Shown: positions 22,740 to 35,009 of the stretch, one piece after another | How the letters are laid out: each line of letters begins with the position of its first letter | Position numbering within the stretch: position 1 is the first letter of the stretch | DNA from: Cynocephalus volans | Taxonomy: Eukaryota > Chordata > Mammalia > Dermoptera > Cynocephalidae | Length of the DNA: 64,000 nucleotides | Assembly (NCBI RefSeq): GCF_027409185.1 | Contig: NC_084463.1 | Span: 53,004,907 to 53,068,906, forward strand | Reading direction: 5' to 3' | Program-made: the position numbers and the translations under genes | Notes under the pieces: model-generated | Database searches by the model: none | Told to the model about the DNA's origin: nothing | The model's input: only the letters and a program-made list of their open reading frames with translations

Positions 22740-24300
22740 AGCCATGAGTACTTTTAAATTATACTGGAGGAAAACATTGTTTTTCTAGGTCTTCGACACA
22801 GGAGATTTTAGTGTCAGTCAACTGCCGAGTCATCTGATGAGCAGATTAAACAGAGTTATACTCCAAGGCCTTCTCAAGGGGAGTAAAGGAAAGAGCTGCA
22901 GACTCTGACATAGGGCCTGCAAATTACATGCAGCAAGACACGGTATAAGTTGAACTTCTGAGACATGAATCTAAGAAGGTTTAAGAGAAATATTCTACCT
23001 CAGGAAGTGAAATCACCATTCTGAATATAGAAGACAGCATTTCCAATCTGAAAATAGGGATATTAAATGAATCTTAGGAAGAAATAACTATAGTTTAGAA
23101 GATGGCATTAATGAAGCAGGTTAAAATTTTTTTCAAATAATAAACAATTATTATAATTTTACTAAGAGCAGATCAATACCTCAATGAACCTTTCTGTTCT
23201 AACACACAGGGATAAAATTTAGTTTTGCATCAGTGTATTTTTAATATCAATGTTTAATCTTTAGAAATAATTGTAATTTCATCTAATTATAACCAAGGTA
23301 ATCACACACAAAATACTTCTTATAAATTCAACCCTTCAGGAACCATTATTTCACCTTAGTCAGACATTTCCATGACATGCTTCAGACTTTCTATTCCTCT
23401 TTCTTAATAGTAAGTTTACTTTAAGATACAAATTTACTATGTAATATTTTCTTATACAAAATTCTTTTTTTTTCTTTTTTAACCTTCCTTATCAAAAATA
23501 CATCTTCATACCCATGACTTTCTTCATATTTCCCTTTTTCACATTGATCTTTATCATGTTTTTATTCTTATTTTTGAATTTACTTTTTGATACAACATCT
23601 AATAACCTCTGAATTTGGATAAAACTATTATTTTTAATAAAAAACAATTTTATGTTTTTTAGTAATTTTAAAAATAAAAACGACATCTTTTTTCATACAC
23701 TTTGTAAACAAAATTAGGTATATTGATTAGACTACTGACAATTAGTAACTATTTTTTGTGAGAACTGAGGAAGCAATCAATTTTGAGCTGTATGTTTTGT
23801 GTCATCATTTTATAAATGAGAACCATTTTATAATTTTAGAAACATATTTTCCAAACATTAATTTTTTGAATAACTTTAAGTTTTATGTATATCAATACAC
23901 CCAAATGTATTTAGCTTTTTATAAAATTTAAAACTAAGAACACACATATTTGTTAAGCCCACTTATATTTTAGTTTTTATGTCTTATTTGGAAATTTAGT
24001 GAGTAACTTTCAGTTAATTTAACATAACTTTAAGATTTTAAATTACATAAAAATTATTTATAAACATTGACCTCATTTACATTGACCTAATTTATGTATG
24101 TATTTTAACAATTAAACATAGATTACTTATAAAAATTGAGATATTGGACAAAGCTGGTCATCATTTTAAGGTTTTTGTTGTTGTTGTTGTTAACCACTTC
24201 ATAGCCTGTGAATATCAGGTGTTCACCCAAAGGTGAACATATGGGTATTTTGCTGATAACTCAGAAGATACAGCTGTTTTTCTTAAACCAATATTAAATT
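22740..24300. other. AT-rich stretch, no gene recognised
   Basis: Very AT-rich, with a short (TTG)n run near 24175-24191. I see no exon or named repeat. Confidence 0.4.
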
Positions 24301-24309
24301 AGTCTTAAG

Positions 24310-26330
24310 GACAACTTAAGGACATGCCAGGGTGTCCTGCCAGTGCTCAGCTGGAGTGGGTGACCTTGGATGAACTCCCTGGCAACTTGAACAGAATCCT
24401 GTAACCCTGGCAGATGAGCTGAGATGCTCTAAAACTCCTCAGCTGAAATGGGCAACTCTAGGTGAGATATCTGGGAGCTGAGATTTAGAAGCTTGAACTT
24501 TGGGGGAGACAGTGAGGTGCTCATGAGCTCCTCAGCTAGAGTGGGCAACTCAGTGGAATTACTGGGGCTTTGGGCAGGGCCCTGTACACCTAAAGGAGGT
24601 GTTGGGCACTCTGTAGGTCCACAAATAAAGTGGACAACACAGGGCAACATAAGGCAAGGTCACTGGTGTGGGATACTGAGTGGCAAGCTGACAGAGTCCT
24701 TGCCATTCTCGGGGATCCAGCAAGGATAGCATCCCTTTTGCCTACTTCCCCCTTTTCCTTTTCATTGAGGTCTGACCTTTGGTTGAACCTAAGACCCTGA
24801 GAGTTTTGTAAAAAGGAACTTATGTTCCTGTTTTGTAAATGAGGAACTTATGCTCTTGTTTTGTTGAAAAGTAGTTAGCCAGAAACCTTTAAGCACCATG
24901 GCAGCTAAAACTGGTCTGTTCTATAAATAGTTGGGTACCAGACATAACTGATTTAATTAGTACGATTTGTTAAATTCACTGGCTTATAAAAAGGAACTAA
25001 AAATAAACTAGGACTTTTTAGGCAGGTCAGCAGCCTAAAAAGTCCTCCTAATCCCATAAGATAAATTGTGTCTTTCTTCATTTCCCACCATCTCCCCTTG
25101 GAGTACGGATCGACAACACACTGGGGCTGAGGGCACTGGGGCTGAGGGTTGAACCCTGTGCCCCCAAGAGAGATGCTGGTGTGCTCTGCAATTTCTCCAT
25201 TGATATGGGCCACTCTGGGTGGAGGTTGCTGGGTTCATAAGTGGAGGCCTGCATCCTCAAGAAGGACACCGAGTTGCTCTGCAGCACCACTGTTGGGAGT
25301 GGCCCACTCTGGGTGAGGGCATGATAGTTTTGGACAAGACCATTTGGCCCTAAGAAGAATGCTGGATCATTCTGCAGCTCTTTAGGTGGAGTGGGTTACT
25401 ATGGATAAGGTCTCTGGAGTCATGGGTGGGAACCTGTGCCACCAAAAGAGATGCTGGGGTCCTTTGCAGCTGTCCAGCTGGAGTGGTCTCTCTGGGTGAG
25501 GTGACTGTGGTGTGGATGGGACCCTGAACTCCCAAGAGAGATGCTGGGTCTCTGGCACAAGGTCACTCGGAAGCTCCACAGTGTGGGTAGGCTGCTCCAC
25601 TCAAGGTTTCTGGGGCTGTGGACAGGCTGCAGTGCCCCCAAGAGACATGCTGGCTTGCTCTGTAGTCTCTGACAGGATCATGTAAGCATGAGTGGTATTG
25701 GAGCTGCAGGTAGAGCTCTGTGCCTCCATGAGGGGCATGCGGGCTGTCCACAACTTCCATGCAGGAGTGTGTGGCTCTGGGTCGGACTGCTGGATCTGGG
25801 GAGGGACACAGCACCATTGTGAGGTGCACAAACACTTCACTGAGGAGAGCAGCATGGCCACCAGTAACAGAAGGCTCTGATTAGTTGAGTCTCAGGCTCT
25901 GAAAATTCTGCAGCCCTGTTCCCATAAGAGAGATTCTGGGTTTGTTTGCAGTCCCCTCTGTGGTGGTACCAGCCCTGCACAAGCTCACTGGTGTTTCAGG
26001 TGGGGGCCTGTGCCATCAACAGAGGTGTGCAAGGCCTCCGTAACCTCCCCAGTGGGGAACTCAGATCTATGCAGATCCATTGCAGCCATGGATTAACTCA
26101 GAATGGCTCTGAAAGTTGAAAAGGTGCTTTATTGAAGAGGGAGGGGCCACCATCCATGGCAGAAAGCTCTGATTGGTTGGCTGTGAGGCTCTGGAAATTG
26201 TGCACACTGACCCCCTCTGTCCTAAGGGTGACCCCTTGCTGCACAGGACCACCTGTTCCCAGGGTGTAGGATGCCATGGAGACTTAGGTGCCTGCAAACT
26301 GGCATGATGATTGGGTCTCAGGGCTGTGGA
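24310..26330. repeat. 92-bp tandem repeat array, diverged
   Basis: Units carry a CTGCAGC / GGAGTGGGCNACTCT / CCCAAGAGAGATGCTGG theme. Landmarks at 24342, 24436 and 24527, then at 25173, about 25266, 25359, 25451 and 25541, are spaced 90-94 bp. Irregular units continue to about 26330, including a longer duplicated block (25840-25930 with 26130-26230). A non-repeat segment at about 24740-25040 with a TATAAAAAGG and AATAAA (about 24980-25010) interrupts the array and could be an LTR piece. It is unrelated in sequence to the 80-bp array and lies directly before the ERV2 protease. Confidence 0.7.
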
Positions 26331-26479
26331 AAAATTATGCCTATCGGCCCCAGTGCAAAATGCACAAACATGTTGGCTTTATTCCCAAAATGGCAACTGC
26401 AGCAACAGCCTGGAATTGAGCCAGTCATGAGGAAGGTCTGGTAGCTTAATTCTTCTCTAATGATGAATGAGGGGGCCTG

Positions 26480-28135
26480 GGGACTCCACTAAACCTTTCA
26501 GAGCCACTAATTCTTTCCCCACAGGAGCCCCAGGTACAATTTATACTGGGGAATACATTAATTGATTTTCTATTGGATACTCGAACCAGTCACTCAGCCC
26601 TAAACACTAAATTAGCTAAAAATGCTGGGAAGAAAGTGCCCATAATATGGTTTACAGGTAGGCCCCCCAAAAAGTCTTTTCTTCAACCTTTTCTGGAGTG
26701 CCATCTAGGGTTTCTGACACTGAGATATAGCTTTTTGTATATGTGTGATTGTCGAATTCCTTTGCTGTGAAGAGTTTTTCTGTATAAATTAAATGCACAA
26801 GTGACTTTTTGTCCTAAAAAAAGTACATATGCAGATAAGAATGCCTCCTGAGCAAGGCTTGCAATTCCAGATGCTCCTTGATAGAGTCAGACCTCCAAAA
26901 GGTGAACTCTTTCCATCCAAAGTCTACAAGCAAGTGAGTAAAACAGTTTGGGTAAATGGGGTCCCTGGCCAAGCCAAAAATATAATTCCTGTACTCATAA
27001 TACTGAAGTCAGGAGCAGGAGTTCTCACAGACAATCACCAACATGAATCCAGACCCCTGCTGCCCACCAGTGGCACAGAGGATGGCTGAATGCATGACTG
27101 CCTTCAGGGTCTGGGTGCAGTCTATTCCAGGTGGCCAGAACTGTTGGACCAACTATTACCTAAACCAGGCTGGAAATTATATACCGAAGGCAGTAGCTTC
27201 ATGGAGCACAGACAATGTAATGCTGAATTCACAGTGGAACCATGTAATGAGTGACTCAAGGCTGCCAGTTATGTGCTAAAAATAACCCAAACTAGTAAAC
27301 ATCCTCTTCAAAAAGGAGTGTAGTGTAAGAGAGTCTGTCCTTTTGATGACCAGTAAATTGATTTCACTCAGATGCCTAACACAGTGGAAAACCTTAAATA
27401 CATTCTTGTTATGGTGGATACTTTTCAGGGTGGGTTGAAACCTACCCAAGATGAACAGAGAAAGCTTCAGAGGTTGCCAGAATTTTATTAAGTAGTAACA
27501 GCTATGTTTGGCTTTCTAAACATAATTCAGGGTGACAACGGACCAGCCTTTGTTTCAAAGGTCACACAGAAGGAAAGCAAGGCCTTACAGATTAAATGGA
27601 AACTATGCTCATCATGGAGACCTCAGTCAACAGGTAAGACTGAGAAGATCAACCACACTCTGAAAAAGACCATAGGAAAACTTTGTCAAGAGATTCACTT
27701 AACCTGGGAGAAGCTGTTGGCAACTGTCTTGCTTAGGGTCCAGGTTGCACCTAGAAGTGGACTTAAATTGAGTCCTTTTGAGATTGTACATGGGAGAACC
27801 ATCCAGGCCAGCTTAGGTTTACTTGACCCAGGGATAGATCTTGACAATCCTATCAAACAGTATGTACAACAGTTATGTCAGGTACTAACGACTCTTCATG
27901 AGTTTGCTTTCTTTACATGCCTCTTTCACCTGATGAGCCTTTCCATCCTTTCCAGCTTGGAGACAAAGTCTTATAAAAAACCTGGAAAGAACAATGTCCA
28001 GAATACCTGCTAACACAAAAAGTGGCACAGACCTTTTGATGTCTTACTAACAACTCATAATGCTTTAAAGCTTGCAGGAGTCAAACCATGGATACATCAT
28101 TCTCAAATGAGGCTGGAGAAAATATGAAGTACCCA
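26480..28135 (+). pseudogene. ERV2 pro-pol remnant with internal deletion
   Basis: Gamma-type pro-pol lies in broken frames. A protease-like block at about 26525-26660 has the active-site triplet changed from Asp-Thr-Gly to Asp-Thr-Arg (26576-26584). The N-terminal RT leader follows at about 26790-27030. A stub then jumps to the integrase core at about 27340-28010, with DFTQMP, VDTFSGWVE and GDNGPAF blocks, and a C-terminal VLLTTHNALK block at about 28040-28070. The polymerase active-site region and most of RNase H are absent, so a deletion of more than 1 kb is inferred. Several stops and frameshifts occur. Confidence 0.75.
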
Positions 28136-28451
28136 AGTCTGCCAGCCAGTGGGCTTGGAATCAGTTAAACAAAATTTGTATGTTTCTTTGAGCTTGAGTA
28201 ACTACATTTATGCCTTTTTTTCATTAAACACCTGATGACTAAAAACAAAAAAGAATATTTTTTTTCTGAGTTTTTCCTTGTAAGCTTGAGAAACAGAACA
28301 TTATACTTGGTTAAGTCTCTGGACAAAATTTATCTGTACACAGAGTTCTGCATGAGTAAACACAGACCCTGTTAAGTAAAATATCAAGGTAACTTGGAGA
28401 TTTTGTTTTTCTTATACAATTCAACCAGTCATAGCTAAATGTAAATATTTC

Positions 28452-30324
28452 AGTGCTTCTGGTCAAGATGGCAGTATAGATGGTCCCCAGTGTCACTCTC
28501 TCCCACAATTCAACCAATTTACAACTATTAAAAAGAATGACAGTCAAGCTGGGGCTTCTAGAGCTCAGGGGGTGAGGAGGAGAGACTTACAGAGTTCATG
28601 AAAGCAGGAGAAATGAGAATGAGAGAAAGAAAAGATTGCTCCCACCATTTTGAGCTCTGGCCACTTTAAGGCTGGAGCTGGTGAGCACATGGAGGAAGAC
28701 CTGGCAAAAACTGCAGCTGTACCCTCCCTATGAAGTTGCAGTTGGAGGCACCAGGGGAGAAGAAGAACTTGGCCTCCAGGCCAGCAAGACCACTGACACA
28801 CATAGGAGTGAGGAAGAACAGACAATGGAAAAAAGAGCCAACCAGAGGTCAGTGAGTCATTGCAAGGGACCAGTGCATGGACTGTCCAATGGGAAGTATT
28901 TGGAGTATGGGCAATGGGAGAGATGGGCCCACTGGGGGAACACTGGGGCACAGCATAGACAGATGATCTGCCCTCCAATCAGTGCAGAACCACTCAGTGG
29001 AGAGTGGTCAGAGATACAGAACTGCAGGGGTACAGTTTGCTGAAAAGACTCAGGCCCAGACCAGAGTTTCCTTGCAACCTGAGAGTATCAGCCCTCACAA
29101 GACCTGGACATACATACAAGCTCAACCATTAAAACCTGAGCTGCACCAAAAGCCTTCCCCAGGGAATCAGCAGCAATGAAGCAATTCACCTCAGCTCAAG
29201 TGCAGGGCTCAAGTGCTGGTCCCCACAGGAAGTTCCTCAATTTTAGAAGTAAGCAAAGACTAACAAATTAGTTTCAGTGCTGAGTTTAAGTGGTGGGAAT
29301 GGCAAATAATCCAGCACTGAGCTGAATGAAAGAATAAAATACCCACAGAACAGAGACAAATTTTGATATTAATTAGTAAAGTTATAACACCACAAAAGAA
29401 GACCTATAAAACCTAGAAGGACTGGAAGCCCCATGGGCTCCCAGCTAGGGATGGGGTAGGGTCAAGGACCAGCTGGAATGGGTGGAGGCCATGGGCCTTG
29501 ACCACATTTCTCCTCTTTCCTCCTCTTCCCACCTCATTTTCCTCTCCCTTCCCTTCCCCTTCTCTTCCCCAACTGCTCTGCAATAACATAATATAATGAG
29601 GAATGGAACCAGGGGAAGCCAAATCCAACTGTAATTAGGCAAATTACTGCCACCACCCCAGGACCCCATTGGGGCCCTGAGATGTGGAGCTGGGGTGAGC
29701 CAAACCCAGCAACAACTAGGCAAGATGCCACATCCATCCTGGGTCCCACTGGGATCCAGAGGTATGGAGCCATGGGGAAGCCAAACCCAGCCACAACCAG
29801 GTAAAGAGCACACCCCAAACACCATTTTCACATAGGTGGCCCTCTATAGCCACAGCAATTGCCATGGCTGCTGCAAAAGCAGTTAGTCTCTATAGCAGAG
29901 GTCACAGCCATGCAGATGGCATGCCAGACTCTCAACTCCATTGACACAAAGAGAGGCACCAGAAGAAACCAAAAATAAATAAAATAAATAAGAAGAGTTC
30001 CACTCTCCAGAGTAATAGAAGAAACATCTGATTTATGATAATAGGGGAAGATTTGATCACATCTGTCTTAGTACTCTGCAGATCATCTAGACAACAAACC
30101 AACAAAGGAACCGTTAATCTATCAGGTGGAGAGAACAAATCTATGGTTATTAGAGGAGGAGGTAAGGGAGAGGAGGAAGAGAAAAAGGGGAAAAAGAAAA
30201 GGTGAGAAGGAAGAGTGGAGGGGAGGGGGAGGGGGAAGCTAGAGGTTGGGTAAGGGGCAAAAAGAATAAGTATGATATGTAACAATGAATATGACAATAA
30301 ATTAAAAATTTTTTTTTAAAAAGC
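28452..30324 (+). mobile_element. Composite L1-derived element with VNTR, copy 2
   Basis: The head starts near AAGATGGCAGTATAGATGG and parallels copy 1 (13607-14430) along its length, for example the CACTCTCTCCCACAATTCAACC block. The repeat section (about 29440-29815) has only about three diverged units at an 81-bp spacing. The unique block with an endonuclease-like segment (about 30030-30105), the purine-rich stretch and the A-rich tail (to 30324) follow in the same order as in copy 1. It lies between ERV2 pol and the ERV2 3' end. Confidence 0.7.
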
Positions 30325-31717
30325 AAAAAACCTGACTTAATATTTGGTAATTTAACCCCAAAACACTTGAAACTGAAGGGAAAAAAAGGTGGAAACGTTT
30401 TGTTTTGGTTTTTGGTTTTTTTAAAATGAGAAACGTTTTCAGAATTATTTCCCTGGGTTTCCTGGTCAAACAGGATTATATTTGTCTTTGCTAGAGCTTT
30501 TAAACATCAAAGTTCTGAATCCTGCCTAAAACAGAATAATCTTTGATCATGCAATTTCTAGATAAATTTAGTACTGTTGATGAGAAAGGAATCAGTACAT
30601 AGGAGAAGAGATGTGAAGAAAGCTGTGGATGTGGAGATGTAACTGGTTAGGAGGGCTAAAAAGAGAGAGAGAAAGAGAGAATTCTTTGGTGTGAGGAAGC
30701 ATCTTGTGAAATGAATTTTGTCCTAGAGCAGAATGATTGTTTACCCAGGAAAGAGAAAGTATAGGACAAAATGAAAAGTCTAAATCATGTTGTCAAATAT
30801 CTGAGTAGGTTGTAAAAATGGTTTGTGAAAGGTGAATTTATGAAAGAATTTTGCATGTGATTAAATTGGCTATAATTAAAAAGGAATTAACTAAGTTTTT
30901 CTAAAGATTGAACTTTCATATTAAAAAGACATTGTTACAGAACTAAATTTCCCCTATGTTAGAACAAGATTTTCTTGAAGTATTGATCAGATTCTTAGGA
31001 AAACTGCAAAAGTTTTGGTTTTTTTCTAAAGTCATCTGCAGTCAGATTCACGGAAAAGAGTCCAACAAGTGTTCTTAAACACAAGTCTCAGATAACTTTA
31101 AGATCAGTGGACAAAATAAAAGTTTTCAAAACTCTAATAAGAAACATGATGGGCTTAGAAAACTGCTAAAAAACATGATGCAAAACAAAAAATTAATTAC
31201 ATGAAGTTAAATAACTGGTAAAAATTATGTTTTGTAACTTTCACTGTTTGTTCTTTACTTAAATATTTTGTTTTCCAGATTTAAGGAAAACTTCTTTCTT
31301 AACCTTTGTAGAACTTGCAGCACTTTGGTAAAATGTACTTTTATGAACAAAGGTGGAAGGATTCACTTCCTCCGTATGTGATTGTCCCAAAATTTGAAAA
31401 CTGTGTGTATCCTTCTGATTTTTATGGCAATGTGGTTATTTTCATAACCTAAATAAGAATCTGCTCTTTTTATAACAGGATGAAACTGGAAACATTGGTT
31501 ACAAAATAGCATGACTCTTGTAGGTTCTGGATCCCACTTCATGTTGCCCTAATTTGTCCTAAATGCTGTTTCATATCCCCCCTGACATGGGACATGACTA
31601 CCTGGGAATGAGCCTTTCCAGCACAGAGGGATCTGTACAAAAAAAGTGAAATCTTTTCAATCAGGAAACTGATCATCAAAGCTTTGATGAGGAATGTTTT
31701 GATCAAAAAGGGGGAAA
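30325..31717 (+). pseudogene. ERV2 3' region and polypurine tract
   Basis: This stretch lies where env should be, but I recognise no env motif. It ends with a purine run, AAAAAGGGGGAAA (31705-31717), immediately before a TG that could start an LTR. The run resembles the lead-in to the ERV1 LTR. I infer a heavily decayed env. Confidence 0.45.
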
Positions 31718-32470
31718 TGATGCCTTGTGTTCTCTAAAGCTCACAAGCAGTTCTCTAAAGCTTCACAGCCTTGGGGTGGGGTGCTCATGACTTGGATGAG
31801 ACATCCTGTTCTTAAAGGATTCATGTAAGTTCTTAAAATTCTTCATGTACCAATTAATGTATAGCTTGCTAACTCTGAGTAATGTTTGGGTAAAACATCT
31901 GAGTGAATATGTTCCAGCTGGGAACCAAATCTATGTCCTCCATCATGTCAAATATTTACCATCCACATTAAGCCCTACTAAGCCCTGAAACAGCCTGAAG
32001 CAGTCAGATGTCAGTGGTCCATTCCATGCAAATGGAAGGAACTATTGACAGTGGGGATGTTGGGTTGAGCAGGACTGAAGCCATGTTGGGACCTAAAGCT
32101 GCCTGGGCTGCAAGGGGGTGGAAGGAGATCTGAAAAAGGACATTTTCTTTTCTATCTCTACTCTTCACTCCCATCCCTTGACTTTCTTACATTGCTTCCT
32201 AAAAGAACAAGGCTGAGAAGCTAATCAATACTTTGCAAAGCTAACAGTTCTTTCTTTGACACTTGCAGAGTTTTAAGAAATAATCAAGGCAAAATGACCG
32301 GAAGCTGACCTTGGGTGCCAGCTAAGTCAACCAGAGCTCTATGAAGTGAAACTATGCAAAGGACTGCAGAAAAAGATGATTCTACAACTGGAGCAAATCA
32401 AAATCTTGCAGGGTCCCAAGATAACAGTGAAAATGAGAACAGAAACCAGAAGAAGACTTGGTGAGATCTC
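31718..32470 (+). mobile_element. Probable 3' LTR of ERV2
   Basis: It begins right after the polypurine tract at 31705-31717 with TGATGCC. The 3' boundary is unclear. Confidence 0.4.
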
Positions 32471-33915
32471 CTGACTCATAGACATGGTCCCTCATAGCTC
32501 AGGTACCCTTCTCTCCTGCTTCTCTCCTAACACGTTCTGTTGCCTTAACCACTCCTTTAGGAAATCTCAGTAGAGCTAAAGGTTTGAGAGAGGATAGCCT
32601 ACCATCTCCTTCAGGTGAATACATCTGCTTTTCTAACACCAACCATTTGGCTTCTGAGGTTTTATCCTCCTCTAGGGGATTGGCAGCTGAACCTGAGTTC
32701 AGTAACACTGAGGTCTGCCATCCCCATCACAACAGGGGAGGCTCCATCCAAATCTATAGGAGGCAGCACCTCTGTGCTCTGGACATGACCTGCTATGACC
32801 CCTACTGGGACTGGCTGACTCCCAAATCAAGTGGGAGCCCAGCAAGACAGGAATTTGGTCTGTTCTGTTTGATGGATTATGCTAAGTGCCTACAAAAGTG
32901 ACTGTATGTGGCAAGAACTTCATATAAATTTGTTAAATAAAAAAAACCCCCAAAGCAGCACTTCCCCAGATACCTGAGTGGACCTGCGCCCCTCTGCCTG
33001 CCACCAGGGACCTCTATAGGGAATCTCAAACCTCTCTTACAAATGCAAAACCCATGCTAACCAAACCCAGGGGCTGGTGAGAGCTGAGGGAGGGGCTGCT
33101 TCATGGGGAAAGGGAAATAGTTAACATGAGCAGCCCTTCCAGTCCTTTCCACAGGGGCAGACACTGGGTAGGCACTTTCCATCTGGTCCCTGAAATGACC
33201 CTCTTGGTCTGATCCTTTTGGCACCCACTTTTCAGAGGTGCAAACAGCTCAGGTGCAGTGACATTCTTAAGCCACAACCGGTTGGAGCCAGGTCACCTCT
33301 GTGCCATAGAGGAGTGGTGCTCACCCTCCCAGCAGCAGGCCCAGCAACCATTGGGTGGAGGTGAGGGCTCAGCAGGAGCACAGGAAGGTGCAGGTGTGGG
33401 AGGGATTTCTGCCCAGGTGGCTGCACTTGGTACTCCAGCAGCTTCTCCAGCATTTCTGCCTGGACTGTCCCCATGCAGCAGACCTCCCATCTCTCAGGTG
33501 GGACAAGGTGAGGTCACATCATCAGGGCAGCTTGGATGCCCAGCCTCCTGTATGGGAGCAGAGTCACTAACCCCATGTCATAGAGAGCACTGAGACTCCA
33601 AGAAGTCTTGACAGTAGTTCACTTGTCACAGAGTTGAGACATGGCCAGTTGTGAGTTGTAACTGTAACAGAATCACTGTTGTGTCACTTCACGTGATGTG
33701 CAGCTAAAGCCAGAACACTGGCATGAGTTGCAGTGAGGGGAATTAAGCTTTAATTACAAGTAATGAGTCCAAGTGGCTAAAGCTCAAAAAATCCTGATCT
33801 CTGAGAACACTTATAGACAGAGAGTTTTAAAGAAAATGTTGGGGATTGTGGACGGGGCTGTGTGAGTCACCAGTTCAATGTTCTGAGTTGCCCCATCTCT
33901 GCACACAAAGCAGGA
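32471..33915. other. Intergenic; MIR-like fragments
   Basis: MIR-like stretches lie at about 33150-33290 and 33575-33650, with diverged versions of the MIR core around the ACTTG.C...GGTCAC theme. Short open frames here have no recognisable domain. Confidence 0.4.
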
Positions 33916-33917
33916 TC

Positions 33918-34013
33918 TCAGGGCCAGCCCGTGGCTCACTTGGGAGAGTGTGGTGCTGACACCAAGTCAAGGGTTAATATTCCCTTACTGGTCATCTTTA
34001 AAAAAAAAAAGAA
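33918..34013 (+). repeat. tRNA-Ile-like SINE, deletion form
   Basis: The left-monomer start GTGGCTCACTTGGGAGAG is joined directly to the right-monomer end TCAAGGGTTAAT...GGTCATC. It is a monomer-sized recombinant of the dimeric SINE, followed by an A-run. Confidence 0.7.
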
Positions 34014-34088
34014 GCAGGATCTCTGCGAACAAACACACAACTTTTGGTGTCCTCATCACTTACCAGGATCCTATCAATCTGTGTTCTT

Positions 34089-34263
34089 TTTTTTTTTTTT
34101 TTTTTTTTTAAAGATGACCGGTAAGGGGATCTTAACCCTTGACTTGGTGTTGTCAGCACCACGCTCAGCCAGTGAGCGAACCGGCCATCCCTATATGGGA
34201 TCCGAACCCGGGGCATTGGTGTTATCAGCACCGCACTCTCCCAAGTGAGCCACGGGCCGGCCC
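34089..34263 (-). repeat. Dimeric tRNA-Ile-like SINE, antisense, with target duplication
   Basis: A complete dimer runs antisense from a T-run to GGGCCGGCCC. A perfect 15-bp target-site duplication, TCAATCTGTGTTCTT, flanks it (34074-34088 and 34264-34278). It is one of the youngest-looking SINE copies here. Confidence 0.9.
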
Positions 34264-35009
34264 TCAATCTGTGTTCTTGATAGTTCACCACCTCAGGACA
34301 TTCCAAGGGATGGGAGAGTTCTGGATTTTGTCTTGTAAAGACATCTCAAGGATGTGTGTCAAGACAATGTCTCCTGTCCCTGGAGCTTAGTGACTGTTTT
34401 ATGGTCCTTCTCATCACTTAGGTAACATCCGTCCTGCACAGCTGTCTTCTTTGTACCCCCTTACTCAACTGCTAGTTGTAAATTCTAACTCGTGAACTAC
34501 AGAGTCTGTTCCCAGATCCTAAGTTACATCAGCTTGAGAGACCAAGACCACAGCTCACTTTCATTAAACTTTTGGGAGGGCTTGACCCAAATGGGGTGTC
34601 CATTCAGTTTTAGAATTCAGGATAACTTGACCACAAGGATGTGTGCAATGATTGTTCAACAACAACAAAAATGAAAACAGTAATAATTACAAAAGCGATG
34701 ATTTTTAAAATGGCAATGACAATGTTAATGATAATAACAGGAATAAAAGTAAACCCAAAGAGGTGGCAGAGGAGTACAGTCCTCCCTGAGTGAATGAGCA
34801 GGTGCGTATGTTGGGACATGGGGTGCTCTGGAGTCAGAGCAGAAGGAATGAAGCGTGACAGGTTCTGTGAAGGTGAAGGACAGAAGGTAGGTGGGAAAGA
34901 ACACAGAAGAGGAGGACAGGGGCCAACAGGAGACTCGTGTGGAAAACACCAGGTGAGCCTTGGGAAAGGAGGAAACTGATGCAACCTCCAGAGCCCAGCA
35001 CCACCCAGG

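Noticed and set aside
14430..26330. CRISPR-like regular repeats
   Set aside because: Units are contiguous with no unique spacers, and the setting is a mammalian genome.
33232..33593. Overlapping open frames on both strands, possibly a host exon
   Set aside because: No splice-supported frame, no domain, moderate GC content and overlap with MIR-like sequence.
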